Below, piece after piece: positions 35,457 through 44,987 of a stretch of 64,000 nt of DNA. The notes under the pieces were generated by a model that searched no databases, was not told where the DNA came from, and was given only the letters and a program-made list of their open reading frames with translations. How positions within the stretch are numbered: position 1 is the first letter of the stretch; the number at the start of each line of letters is the position of its first letter. The stretch is taken from positions 1-64,000 of the forward strand of contig NZ_CAMFHX010000002.1 in NCBI RefSeq assembly GCF_945952365.1. The letters are read 5' to 3'. Origin of the DNA: an uncultured Cetobacterium sp. (GTDB taxonomy: Bacteria > Fusobacteriota > Fusobacteriia > Fusobacteriales > Fusobacteriaceae). The position numbers were made by a program, and so were the translations under genes.

Positions 35457-36095
35457 TTATAAATAACTATTTACACTTTCTAGGATTTCATCTCTTTCAA
35501 GTTTTGATTTTTTTAAAATTTCATCTAAAGTCTCTAAAGTTTCATTTTTAAATTTATCGTCACTTAAACCACCTAAATTTACTTTAACATTTAAAACTCC
35601 ACCTTCAATTCCAGAGTATAATAAAATTGCAGCTACTCCTAAATCGGTAATAGCATTTTTATTCCCATGCTTTAAAATCTCTTTTAATAACATCAACACT
35701 TTTGCTGAAATGTTACAAATCCCCATCGGTGTTTCTATTGCTAACTTTAAATTTTTTTCAATATTTTCTTTTCTTACTAGCTTTTCCTCTTCTGTTTCTT
35801 TTGGAAGCTTATATGCAGCCATAACTAGATTATAAGCCTCTGTATCTTTATCCACTAACTCTTCTAAAAGATATCTATACTTTTCGATTTCTTCAAAACT
35901 ATTTTTAAATTTTTCCTGATCCTCTAATGGTAACTCTTTATATTTTTTCTTATCAAAAGTTAAATGGGCTACCATTCTTCCTAAAGTACACCCCAAAGAT
36001 GAAACTAATGCTGAAACTGATCCTCCTCCAGGTGCTGGACTTTTAGAATCAACTATATTTAAAAAATCTTTGACTGATAAATCGACTAATTTCAT
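35457..36095 (-). CDS. fchA: Formiminotetrahydrofolate cyclodeaminase
   Basis: This 212-residue cytoplasmic enzyme converts 5-formimino-tetrahydrofolate to 5,10-methenyl-tetrahydrofolate with release of ammonia. The family signature SPAPGGGSVSALV lies at residues 18-30, and the length matches stand-alone cyclodeaminases. It is the last gene of the histidine operon, 8 nt after hutI, and uses the product of the upstream FtcD enzyme. The ammonia and one-carbon unit gained here link histidine breakdown to folate metabolism. Confidence 0.92.
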   Translation of the reverse strand: MKLVDLSVKDFLNIVDSKSPAPGGGSVSALVSSLGCTLGRMVAHLTFDKKKYKELPLEDQEKFKNSFEEIEKYRYLLEELVDKDTEAYNLVMAAYKLPKETEEEKLVRKENIEKNLKLAIETPMGICNISAKVLMLLKEILKHGNKNAITDLGVAAILLYSGIEGGVLNVKVNLGGLSDDKFKNETLETLDEILKKSKLERDEILESVNSYL

Positions 36096-36103
36096 TATAC
36101 CTC

Positions 36104-37351
36104 CTATTTTTTATAAACCAAACATCCATTTTTAAAAACTTTGCTTGTATGATTTATTCCAAAATGATATAAAATATACTCTATATTTTTAGAGTCAAAA
36201 AATACAAAGTCTGCTTTTTTCCCCTCTTCTATAGATCCCACTCTTTTGTCTCTTCCTAAAGATTTTGCAGCATTAATTGTAACTGCTTTAAATATCTCCT
36301 TTGGTTTCATTTTTAACTTTAAAGCTGCTATCTGCATTATAAGTTGTAAATTTTCAGTTGGACAAGACCCTGGATTGTAATCTGTTGAAAGAGCCACTTG
36401 CACTCCCTCATCAATCATCTTTCGAGCTGGAGCATAATCTTTTCCTAAACTAAACGATGTTCCAGGTAAAAGATTTGCAATAACATCACTATTCTTCAAC
36501 GCTTTAATTCCATCTTCACTTATAGCCATCAAATGATCCGCCGAATACATTTGCAACTCTTTTGCTAGCTCTGCTCCTTTAGTATTTTCAATCTCATCTG
36601 CATGAATTCTCAACTTAAAACCATATTTTTGTGCTTCAATATACATTTTTCTGCTCTCTTCATTTGAAAAGACTCCCTCTTCACAAAATACATCAAAGAA
36701 TTCTGCGAGCTCTCTCTCTTTTATTACTGGCAATAACTCTATAACTTTTTGAATAAATCCCTCTCGATTATCTTTATACTCCTCAGGCAGTGCATGAGCT
36801 CCCATAAAAGTTGAAACTATATCAACCTCTTGCTCTAATTTCAATCTTTCATTTACTCTAAGCTGTTTTAATTCAGTTTCACTGTCTAAGCCATATCCAC
36901 TCTTCGATTCAACTGTTGTAACTCCATAAGATAGCATTCTTCTCAAACTTTTTTTTGCTGCATTTACTAATTCATCTTCTGTAGCTTCTACAGTAGCTTT
37001 TACACTACTCAAAATACCGCCACCTCTTTTTAAAATCTCTATATATGGAACACCTGCGATTTTATCTAAAAACTCATTCTCTCTAGAACCACCATGAACA
37101 AGATGAGTATGAGAGTCAATCATTCCAGGAGTCACCACACACCCCTCTGCATCTATCAATTTTGTTGTAAATTTTATCAACTTTGATGGAACTTCTCCAG
37201 ATCCCACTGCCATTATTTCACTTCCCGAGACTGCAATATATCCGTTATTTAAAACCTCTATATTCTCCATCCTAGTTTCTCCATCTTTCACTGGTAACTC
37301 TTTTCCTGTAACTAATTGCCCAATGTTGTAAATTATTAAATCTGCATTCAT
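36104..37351 (-). CDS. hutI: Imidazolonepropionase
   Basis: HutI hydrolyses 4-imidazolone-5-propionate to N-formimino-L-glutamate. The 415-residue protein is an amidohydrolase with the metal-binding DSHTHLVHGG motif near residue 79, the lone His in RIHADEIENT near residue 250, SADHLMAIS near 272, and STDYNPGSCPTENL near 323 carrying the catalytic Asp. It lies between ftcD and fchA with gaps of 19 and 8 nt. Its substrate must come from urocanase, whose gene is not in this window. Confidence 0.95.
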   Translation of the reverse strand: MNADLIIYNIGQLVTGKELPVKDGETRMENIEVLNNGYIAVSGSEIMAVGSGEVPSKLIKFTTKLIDAEGCVVTPGMIDSHTHLVHGGSRENEFLDKIAGVPYIEILKRGGGILSSVKATVEATEDELVNAAKKSLRRMLSYGVTTVESKSGYGLDSETELKQLRVNERLKLEQEVDIVSTFMGAHALPEEYKDNREGFIQKVIELLPVIKERELAEFFDVFCEEGVFSNEESRKMYIEAQKYGFKLRIHADEIENTKGAELAKELQMYSADHLMAISEDGIKALKNSDVIANLLPGTSFSLGKDYAPARKMIDEGVQVALSTDYNPGSCPTENLQLIMQIAALKLKMKPKEIFKAVTINAAKSLGRDKRVGSIEEGKKADFVFFDSKNIEYILYHFGINHTSKVFKNGCLVYKK

Positions 37352-37370
37352 ACTCTCACCTCATAAAAAT

Positions 37371-38267
37371 CTACTTTAGTAACTCATTTTCAATTATTTT
37401 TTCTACACTAAACCCTTCTAAACCTAAATAGTACTCTATTGAATCCGAAAGTGCTTCCATAGGTACTGCTCCTATAATCTCACTTCCTATAACATTGACA
37501 CCATACCTTTTAGCTTCCATTTTTACTGTTTCAAAAACTCTATAGATGGGATTCTTTTTAAAATCTTTTATATTCATAGTAACTTGAACAAAGCCTTTTT
37601 CTTTTATCTCAGCTGGTCCAGCTTGAATAAACTTGAATCCACCACTTGAAAATCTAATAGCTTTTGAAATCTCTTTAGCTATATTAATATTAGTTGTGTC
37701 TAGATTAATATTATACGCAATAAGTGGCATTCTTCCTCCTACTGCTGTAACACCTGCTGTGGGATGTGGTACTCTCTCTCCAAAGTCTGGTGCCCACTCC
37801 TCTAATTTCAACTTTTCTATCATCCCTTCAAACTCACCTTTTCTTATACTCGGCAACGACAATCTATTTGCAGCTGTTGCTGACTCTTCATATAAGAAAA
37901 TAGGGATATTAAATTTTGAAGATATTTTTTCTGCTACAACTTTTGAAATCTCAACACACTCTGCCATTGTAATCCCTTTTATTGGAATAAACGGAACTAC
38001 ATCAGTAGCTCCCATTCTCAAATGCTCTCCTCTTTGAACATTCATATCAATTAATTCTGCAGCTATTCCAACTGATTCTACTACAGCTTCTATAATATCC
38101 TCTGGCTCTCCTATAACTGTTATAACCGTTCTATTATAATCAGCATCTGGCTCACATCCCATAAATTTTATATTTTTATTTTTTTTAAATGGTGCTGCTA
38201 TTTTTTCTATTTTTTCTAAATCTTTTCCTTCACTATAATTTGGAACACACTGAACTAACTTTTTCAT
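37371..38267 (-). CDS. ftcD: Glutamate formimidoyltransferase
   Basis: This 298-residue cytoplasmic enzyme moves the formimino group from N-formimino-L-glutamate to tetrahydrofolate and releases glutamate. The N-terminus (QCVPNYSEGKD) and the DYNRTVITVIGEP segment near residue 43 match the family, as do HLRMGATDVVPFIP near residue 82 and the GFKFIQAGPAEI segment near 212. It corresponds to the transferase half of the animal bifunctional protein; the cyclodeaminase half is separate here (fchA). It lies 14 nt after hutH. Confidence 0.95.
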   Translation of the reverse strand: MKKLVQCVPNYSEGKDLEKIEKIAAPFKKNKNIKFMGCEPDADYNRTVITVIGEPEDIIEAVVESVGIAAELIDMNVQRGEHLRMGATDVVPFIPIKGITMAECVEISKVVAEKISSKFNIPIFLYEESATAANRLSLPSIRKGEFEGMIEKLKLEEWAPDFGERVPHPTAGVTAVGGRMPLIAYNINLDTTNINIAKEISKAIRFSSGGFKFIQAGPAEIKEKGFVQVTMNIKDFKKNPIYRVFETVKMEAKRYGVNVIGSEIIGAVPMEALSDSIEYYLGLEGFSVEKIIENELLK

Positions 38268-38281
38268 CTTTATTCCCCCAA

Positions 38282-39814
38282 TTACATTTTTAATTTACCA
38301 ACATTTTCCTCTACTTTTTCAATAATTTTATTAGTTTTAATTAACTCCTCTACTTTTTCAATATCTATATACATCACTCTATCTTTATCATAAAACTCTA
38401 CAACTTCACGGACTAATGTATGAGCTTCGTTTGTTCCTTTTCCTAATTTCTGAACATCTCTTAAATCTATTCCTTGACATGCTGCTAGAATCTCCATAGC
38501 CACAACTTTTCTAACATTTCCCAATATCTCCGCAGCTTTTCTTGCAGCTATTGTTCCCATTGATACATGATCCTCTTGGTTTGCAGAGGATGGGATTGAA
38601 TCTACAGATGCTGGATGAGCTAAAACTTTATTTTCTGAAACTAAAGACGCCGCGCTGTATTGAACTATCATAAATCCAGAATTAACACCTCCATTCTCTA
38701 CTAAAAATGCAGGTAATCCATTATTTAACGATGGGTTAACTAATCTTTCTAATCTTCTTTCAGATATATTTGCCATCTCTGCAAGAGCTATTCCTAAAAA
38801 ATCAAATGGTAAAGCCATCGGTTGACCATGGAAATTTCCTCCTGATAAAACTTCATTTTCCATTGGGAAAATAATTGGATTATCTGTTACTGCATTCATC
38901 TCTATCTCAACTTTTTCTCTTATATAGTTTAAAGCATCTTTACTTGCACCATGAACCTGTGGAGTACATCTAAGAGCATAAGGATCTTGAACTCTTAACT
39001 CTCCTTGCTTAGTTATTGATGAACTATTTTTCAAAATTTTATTTATATTTTTAGCAGTACTAATTTGACCTAGGTGCCCTCTTACCTCTTGAATTTTTGG
39101 ATCAAAAGCACAGATTATTCCTCTTAAAGCTTCCATTGATAAACTTGCTGCTACATCTAAATGTTTCATTAAATTTATTGCGTCATATGTCGCATGTGCT
39201 CCTACAGATGTCATCACTTGAGTTCCATTTATTAAAGCTAGTCCCTCTTTTGATGACAACTCTTTTATTGGTTTTAATTTAGCTTTTTTCAAAGCCATCT
39301 CCCCATCGTAAAGAACATCTTTATAGTATGCTTTTCCAAGCCCTAACATAACTAAAACCATATGAGATAGTGGAGCTAAATCTCCAGATGCTCCTAAAGA
39401 ACCTTTTTCAGGTATATATGGAGTTACACCCTTATTTATCATATTCACCAATAAATCAATAACCTCTTGACGTATTCCCGAATGACCTTGAATCAAGTTA
39501 TTTACTCTCAATAACATAATTCCTCTAGCTGCATCAATTGGTAATGGATTTCCAACTCCACAAGCGTGACTAATTATTAAATTTCTTTGTAAAGTTGCTG
39601 TTTCCTCTTTAGAAATAACTTGATCTGAAAATTTTCCAAATCCCGTTGTTATTCCGTAAGATACTCTTCCCTCTTCAACATAATCATCTACCAACTTTCT
39701 AGCTATAGCTATTTTCTCTTTAGCCTCTTCTGAAATTTTTACCTCACAACCATTTCTTGTTACATTGATTAAATCCTCTAAAGTTAGTTTTCTGTTCCCC
39801 ATTAGTAGTTCCAA
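38282..39814 (-). CDS. hutH: Histidine ammonia-lyase
   Basis: HutH removes ammonia from L-histidine to give urocanate, the first step of histidine breakdown. The 510-residue protein contains GSLGASGDLAPLSH near residue 143, whose Ala-Ser-Gly forms the MIO prosthetic group, and INGTQVMTSVG near residue 194. The frame starts with TTG at 39814, which sits 10 nt after an AGGAGG site. An ATG at 39802 is also possible but lies too far from it. It is the second gene of the operon, 17 nt after the transporter gene. Confidence 0.95.
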   Translation of the reverse strand: MELLMGNRKLTLEDLINVTRNGCEVKISEEAKEKIAIARKLVDDYVEEGRVSYGITTGFGKFSDQVISKEETATLQRNLIISHACGVGNPLPIDAARGIMLLRVNNLIQGHSGIRQEVIDLLVNMINKGVTPYIPEKGSLGASGDLAPLSHMVLVMLGLGKAYYKDVLYDGEMALKKAKLKPIKELSSKEGLALINGTQVMTSVGAHATYDAINLMKHLDVAASLSMEALRGIICAFDPKIQEVRGHLGQISTAKNINKILKNSSSITKQGELRVQDPYALRCTPQVHGASKDALNYIREKVEIEMNAVTDNPIIFPMENEVLSGGNFHGQPMALPFDFLGIALAEMANISERRLERLVNPSLNNGLPAFLVENGGVNSGFMIVQYSAASLVSENKVLAHPASVDSIPSSANQEDHVSMGTIAARKAAEILGNVRKVVAMEILAACQGIDLRDVQKLGKGTNEAHTLVREVVEFYDKDRVMYIDIEKVEELIKTNKIIEKVEENVGKLKM

Positions 39815-39831
39815 ATTAATCCTGCCTCCTT

Positions 39832-41130
39832 TTAGAATAGTACTCCCCCAATAACACCTGCTATTATCAGAGGTATATTATAGTGTATGAATGTTGGAAT
39901 ACATGTATCCCTTATATGATCATGCTGTCCGTCAGCATTTAATCCAGCTGTTGGTCCTAAAGTTGAGTCTGATGCTGGTGACCCTGCATCTCCTAGAGCT
40001 CCTGCACAAGCTATTAAAGCTATTGTACCTAAAGGTGAAATACCAAGTTCTATACATAGTGGTACGTATATTGCCGCTAATATAGGCACTGTTCCAAATG
40101 ATGTTCCTATTCCCATCGTTACAAAAAGTCCAACTAAAAGCATCATAAACGACCCCAATAGTTTACTTCCACCTACAACTCCTACAACTCCTTGAACTAG
40201 TGGAGCAATTGCCCCAGTTTGTCTAATTACACTTCCATATCCTGCTGCCACAAGCATAATAAAAGCTATAAGCCCCATTATTCCTATGCCACCACTTACT
40301 AGTCCATCTATATCATTCCATTTGATAACTTTTGTTGCAACCATAAAAGCTATTGCCACAATTGCTCCAAGTGGCAAAGAACCTGTATAAAGTTGAATTC
40401 CAAAGGCTATAATTGCCGAAACCAAAGTGTACCAATGTTTTAACTCCATTTTCTCAGGGATATCCTCTACCATTCCTCCAACGGTCAAATTCTTATACTC
40501 TCTTGGCTTGTTGTATGTAAAGAATACTGCAATTAGAAGTCCAATAAACATTGCTATTCCTAAAATCCAAGTCGATTGCCAAACTTGACTTAACTCAACA
40601 TTTAATCCATTACTTACAATCTGGTCTCTTATTATCCCATGGAAAATCAATCCAAATCCAACAGGAAGAACAATATAGGGCATTTTTAATCCAAACGTCA
40701 GGGAGCACGCCATCGCTCTTCTATCCATTTTTAACTCATCCATTAACTTTAATAGTGGAGGAATCAAAATTGGAATAAATGCTATATGAACTGGAATTAA
40801 ATTTTGAGAAAACGATGCAATTACCGCTACAATAAGTGCTAAAATCCACTTTTTCCCACTAACTATTTTTGATATTTTTTTTGAAAGTAGAGCTGCTACC
40901 CCAGTACTATTTATAGCAACAGCCAAAGTTCCTAAAAGAATGTAGCTCAAAGCTGTCTCTGAGTTGCCTCCCATTCCACCTATCAATGTTTTCATTGTCT
41001 CATTGATACCTATTCCCGAACTTACACCTGCCACCAAAGCTGCGACTAATATTGCTAGAATTACATTTAACTTTAATAAACTAAGTAGGATCATCGTAGT
41101 AACTGAAAGTATTACTGGATTAAAAATCAT
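39832..41130 (-). CDS. NhaC-type carrier, probable histidine permease
   Basis: This 432-residue inner-membrane protein has about 11-12 membrane segments and belongs to the NhaC-like Na+/H+ antiporter superfamily, close in type to Bacillus YuiF. Features include GGMGGNSETALSYILLG near residue 51 and GALGDAGSPASDSTLGPTAG near residue 386. As first gene of the operon with hutH, it most likely imports histidine. That function comes from context only. A good promoter lies upstream, and the GGGAGGG site fixes the start. Confidence 0.82.
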   Translation of the reverse strand: MIFNPVILSVTTMILLSLLKLNVILAILVAALVAGVSSGIGINETMKTLIGGMGGNSETALSYILLGTLAVAINSTGVAALLSKKISKIVSGKKWILALIVAVIASFSQNLIPVHIAFIPILIPPLLKLMDELKMDRRAMACSLTFGLKMPYIVLPVGFGLIFHGIIRDQIVSNGLNVELSQVWQSTWILGIAMFIGLLIAVFFTYNKPREYKNLTVGGMVEDIPEKMELKHWYTLVSAIIAFGIQLYTGSLPLGAIVAIAFMVATKVIKWNDIDGLVSGGIGIMGLIAFIMLVAAGYGSVIRQTGAIAPLVQGVVGVVGGSKLLGSFMMLLVGLFVTMGIGTSFGTVPILAAIYVPLCIELGISPLGTIALIACAGALGDAGSPASDSTLGPTAGLNADGQHDHIRDTCIPTFIHYNIPLIIAGVIGGVLF

Positions 41131-41185
41131 AATTGCCCTCCCATTTAATTTTTTAACTTCAATTTTAATATTCTAAGTGGTACTA

Positions 41186-41214
41186 ATATTACCTCACAGA
41201 TATAATGAAGTCAA
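41186..41214 (-). promoter_or_regulatory. Histidine operon promoter
   Basis: On the minus strand TTGACT (41214-41209) and TAATAT (41191-41186) are 17 nt apart. A GGTA-N7-TACC dyad covers the -10 region and could be an operator. Confidence 0.65.
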
Positions 41215-41231
41215 TAGCAATATAAAAAAAA

Positions 41232-41264
41232 TCCCTCACCAATATGTAAAATATTAGTAAGGGA
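41232..41264 (-). terminator. Terminator of the asnA-hydEGF transcription unit
   Basis: A 14-bp stem (TCCCT...AGGGA, with two G-U pairs) and a TTTAC loop are followed by a T8 tail on the minus strand. It separates hydF from the histidine operon promoter region. Confidence 0.85.
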
Positions 41265-41272
41265 ATATAAAA

Positions 41273-42460
41273 TTATTTAAATATCTCTAGAGATTTATCT
41301 AAAATCCCTGTAACTTCTGCTATAACTAAACCATAATTTGTAATTGGCACATTTAAACTCATAGATTCATCTATTCTACTTTGCATAAGTTTTTTATTTA
41401 TCATGCAAGCACCACAGTGAATAACTAAAGAGTATTTTGATAAATCCTCTGGGAAATCTTTTCCACCCATAAAATCGAACTCAATCTCTTTGCCACAATA
41501 GTTTCTTACTAACTTTGGAATCTTTACTCTTCCAATGTCCTCATGAGATGTATTGTGTGTACAAGTTTCTGCTATCAGTATTCTATCTCCATGGTTTAAA
41601 CTTTTTAACTTTTTAACTCCTCTAACCAAATCTTCTAAGTCTCCCTTCTGTCTTGCAAAAAGTATTGAGAAACTTGTCAACTTAGCTCGATTATTTAAAA
41701 TTTTATCTACATTTTTAAAAGCTTGAGAATCAGTTACAACCAAATCTATATTTTTTATATCTTCTAATGCACTTTCAAGCTCTGTGTCTCTAACTACATA
41801 ACTTTTTATTCCATGATCAAGACACTCTCTTATCACTTGAACTTGTGGTAAAATCAATCTACCTTTTGGTGCTTCAGAATCCACTGGAACTACCATTAAA
41901 ACTTTTCCATTATATGAAACTAAATCTCCTAAAAGTTTTGGTTCCTCTGTTTCCTTTTGAATCTCTTTCAAAATTTCATTTTTTAAATTCAAAATACTAC
42001 TTCTATCTTTTGTCGAAACAAAAATAGATTTAGGAAAAATCTTTTTTATTGTGCTTCTTGTTTCATCTGTTAATAGATCTGATTTATTTAATATCAATTG
42101 AAATGGAATATTATATTTTCTAAATTGAATCTCTTGGTCTTTATAAAATGCCATATCAATTTTTGTAGCATCCATAACTAATAAAGCAAAATCTGTTCTT
42201 TTCAACTCTTCTAAACTTTTTTTTACTCTCAATCTACCTAATGGAGTATTATCCTCTAATCCAGCTGTATCAATAAATAAAACTGGACCAAATGGTAAAA
42301 ACTCCATAGCTTTTGTTACAGAATCTGTGGTTGTTCCCTCTATATCTGAAACTATAGATATATTCTGCTCTGTTATAGCATTTAATAATGAAGACTTTCC
42401 AGAGTTTGTTTTACCAAAAATTCCTATATGTAACCTATTTGAGTTGGGTGTATTTTTCAT
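41273..42460 (-). CDS. hydF: [FeFe]-hydrogenase maturation GTPase HydF
   Basis: HydF is the scaffold on which the 2Fe subcluster is built and from which it is delivered to apo-hydrogenase. The protein of about 395 residues has an N-terminal GTPase domain (GKTNSGKSSLLNAI near residue 17, DTAGLED near 64, NKSDL near 124), a dimerisation domain, and a C-terminal cluster-binding domain with the CTHNTSHEDIG and HCGACM motifs that supply the [4Fe-4S] ligands. The frame extends to 42499 but the AAGGAG site spaces to the ATG at 42460. It lies 13 nt after hydG. Confidence 0.95.
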   Translation of the reverse strand: MKNTPNSNRLHIGIFGKTNSGKSSLLNAITEQNISIVSDIEGTTTDSVTKAMEFLPFGPVLFIDTAGLEDNTPLGRLRVKKSLEELKRTDFALLVMDATKIDMAFYKDQEIQFRKYNIPFQLILNKSDLLTDETRSTIKKIFPKSIFVSTKDRSSILNLKNEILKEIQKETEEPKLLGDLVSYNGKVLMVVPVDSEAPKGRLILPQVQVIRECLDHGIKSYVVRDTELESALEDIKNIDLVVTDSQAFKNVDKILNNRAKLTSFSILFARQKGDLEDLVRGVKKLKSLNHGDRILIAETCTHNTSHEDIGRVKIPKLVRNYCGKEIEFDFMGGKDFPEDLSKYSLVIHCGACMINKKLMQSRIDESMSLNVPITNYGLVIAEVTGILDKSLEIFK

Positions 42461-42473
42461 AGTAAACTCCTTC

Positions 42474-43865
42474 TTAAAGATATAAATCTCTCTCTCCATT
42501 TTTTATTTTTTCTAATTTTTCTATTGTCAGCTTTTTTATATCATCTCTAACAATATTTTGAAGCTCTCTCTCTATAACCTCTTCAACCTTTTCTGTTAAC
42601 TCATCATCACCATAATCCATAGCATACTCCATTAAAGTTAGAAGTGCATTTGGTGAGCAGACATTTTGAATATTTCCACTTTTAGCTAGCTGCATGAACC
42701 TATCACCAGTTCTCCCCATTCTATAACAAGCTGTACAGTAACTTGGTATACAATCCTGCTCTAAAAGCTCTTTTAAAACCTCTAAAGGTGTTCTGTGGTC
42801 TGCTAATTCAAATTGAGTTCTAGTTTTTCCCTCTTCTCTATCTGTATACCCTCCAACATCAGCTGATGATCCTGCACTTATTTGTGAGATACCATATTTT
42901 ATAAGCTCTCTTCTAAGTTCAGCTGTTTCTCTAGTTGATAAAATCATTCCTGTAAAAGGTACAGCCAATCTTATAATGGCAACTATATTTCTAAAAGTAT
43001 CATCATCTATTTGATGAGGATACTCTTCTAAACTCATTCCCTCGGCTTTTTTGATTCTTGGAACAGAGATTGTATGGAACCCAACTCCATACTCTTTTTC
43101 TAAATACTCATTATGTAACATAAGTGCTATTATCTCATACTTATAATCTGCTAGTCCAAATAAAACTCCAGCTCCTACGTCATCTATTCCTGCTTCCATA
43201 GCTCTATTAAAAGCAGTCAAATGGTATTCATAATTTCCTTTTAAACTTTTAGGATGAACTCTTTCGTATGTTGGTTTGTGATAAGTCTCTTGGAAAAGAA
43301 TATACGTTCCAATCTCTGCATCTTTTAGTTTTTTGTAATTTTCTACTGTTGTTGCAGCTATATTGACATTTATTCTTCTAATTGACCCATTCTCAAACTT
43401 TGTACTGTAAACAGCATCTATTGCATCTAATGTATATTCGATTGGAACGTTTACAGGGTCCTCTCCTAGCTCTAAAGCGAGTCTTTTATGACCCATCTTT
43501 TCTAAAAGTCTAACTTCATTTTGAATCTGTTCTCTTGAAAGTTTTTTTCTTTCAAATTTATTGTCTCTTTTATACCCACAATAAGTACAGTTATTTACGC
43601 AGTAATCACTCACATAAAGCGGTGCAAAAACAACAATTCTATTTCCATAGATAGATTTTTTTAACTCTCCTGCAATTTCATAGAGTTCTCTTTTTTGCTT
43701 CTCATCTTTTATCTCTAAAAGTGAAGCCACCTCATCATGAGTTAATCCCTCTTTATTTTTTGCTTTATTTAAAACTCTTTCTATCTCTTCATAACTACTA
43801 TTTTTAGATTTTTTTAATAGATTTTCAATATACTCCTGATTTATAAAATTTATTTCCTTTTCCAT
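42474..43865 (-). CDS. hydG: [FeFe]-hydrogenase maturase HydG
   Basis: HydG is a radical SAM enzyme that splits tyrosine to make the CO and CN ligands of the H-cluster on an Fe(Cys) synthon. The 463-residue protein has the radical SAM cluster motif CVNNCTYCGY near residue 91, and a C-terminal second-cluster region (CTACYRMGRTGDRF near residue 381, then a further Cys in VCSPNALL). Its start overlaps the end of hydE by 16 nt, so the pair is coupled. Confidence 0.95.
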   Translation of the reverse strand: MEKEINFINQEYIENLLKKSKNSSYEEIERVLNKAKNKEGLTHDEVASLLEIKDEKQKRELYEIAGELKKSIYGNRIVVFAPLYVSDYCVNNCTYCGYKRDNKFERKKLSREQIQNEVRLLEKMGHKRLALELGEDPVNVPIEYTLDAIDAVYSTKFENGSIRRINVNIAATTVENYKKLKDAEIGTYILFQETYHKPTYERVHPKSLKGNYEYHLTAFNRAMEAGIDDVGAGVLFGLADYKYEIIALMLHNEYLEKEYGVGFHTISVPRIKKAEGMSLEEYPHQIDDDTFRNIVAIIRLAVPFTGMILSTRETAELRRELIKYGISQISAGSSADVGGYTDREEGKTRTQFELADHRTPLEVLKELLEQDCIPSYCTACYRMGRTGDRFMQLAKSGNIQNVCSPNALLTLMEYAMDYGDDELTEKVEEVIERELQNIVRDDIKKLTIEKLEKIKNGERDLYL

Positions 43866-44896
43866 CTGATATTATCTCCTCTTGTTAGTATTGGTTCAAA
43901 TCCTGCTTCTATAACTCCATTTTCTATTTTTAGCTTCTCCTCTGCTGATTCCTTTCCAGAAAAAACTTTTCCATTATAAAGAGCGTATTTTTTTCTGTAT
44001 TCCATCGGAGATAAATTTGGCATAATAACATTTGCTCCAGCTTTAAATCCCTTTTCTCGTCCTTTAGGATCAATTGTTCCTAAAGCTGTTGTTGCTGGTA
44101 ATAATACATCTGGTAGCAGTAATCTTATTATTGCTAAAAGTGTAATTGTATCATATGCAGTTCCACCCTTTTCACCCTTTAAAGGCGTGTCTTCATGTGG
44201 TATAAAAGGTCCAATCCCTACCATGTGAGGTTTTAGCTCTTTTAGGAAAACTAAATCCTTTGCATAATCTTTCATTTTCAAACCAGGTAATCCTATTAAA
44301 AATCCACTTCCTACTTGATAGCCAATCTCTTTAAGAGTTCTCAAGCATTTTTTTCTATTCTCTAAAGACATCTTTGGATGTAAGCTCTCGTAAAGTTTTT
44401 CATTCACAGTTTCATGTCTTAAAAGATATCTATCAGCTCCAGCTTCATAAAGTCTTCTAAAAGATTTTTCGCCTCTCTCTCCTAAAGAAAGAGTAATAGC
44501 TATATCAGAATATTCTTTTTTTAGAGTTTTTATTATCTCTTCTAAAAGTTCATCGGTAAAGTAACTATCCTCTCCTCCTTGAAAAACAAAAGTTCTATAT
44601 CCTAACAAATATCCTCTGTGACAAGAGTCTAATATCTCATCTTTAGATAATCTATATCTACTAGCTTTGCAGTTAGATGCCCTAATCCCACAGTAAAAAC
44701 AATCACATTTACAAATATTAGATATCTCTATCAATCCTCTAAAAAAAACTGTCTTACCATAATTTTTCTGTCTAACTTCGTAAGCTTTATCTATTAGATA
44801 GTCTCTATTCTCCTCATTCAAATTGCAAAGTAACTCCTCTAACTCAAATTGAGTTAAGTCATTATTCTTATACAATTTATCTATTAAATACCTCAT
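43850..44896 (-). CDS. hydE: [FeFe]-hydrogenase maturase HydE
   Basis: HydE is a radical SAM enzyme of the H-cluster assembly pathway that acts on the HydG product. The 348-residue protein has the radical SAM cluster motif CKCDCFYCGIR near residue 62, followed by FQGGEDSYFTDE near 102 and GSGFLIGLPG near 196 as expected for the SAM-binding barrel. It begins 91 nt after asnA. No clear terminator was seen in that gap, so it may be partly transcribed from the asnA promoter; a TATAAT box lies there without a good -35. Confidence 0.94.
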   Translation of the reverse strand: MRYLIDKLYKNNDLTQFELEELLCNLNEENRDYLIDKAYEVRQKNYGKTVFFRGLIEISNICKCDCFYCGIRASNCKASRYRLSKDEILDSCHRGYLLGYRTFVFQGGEDSYFTDELLEEIIKTLKKEYSDIAITLSLGERGEKSFRRLYEAGADRYLLRHETVNEKLYESLHPKMSLENRKKCLRTLKEIGYQVGSGFLIGLPGLKMKDYAKDLVFLKELKPHMVGIGPFIPHEDTPLKGEKGGTAYDTITLLAIIRLLLPDVLLPATTALGTIDPKGREKGFKAGANVIMPNLSPMEYRKKYALYNGKVFSGKESAEEKLKIENGVIEAGFEPILTRGDNIRWKRK

Positions 44897-44987
44897 CTCC
44901 CACCTCCAAAAGTATATAACAAATTTAATTATATACCTTTTTGCTCCAGAAATGAAGTTATATTTTAGGTTTTTATACTCTCTATTT

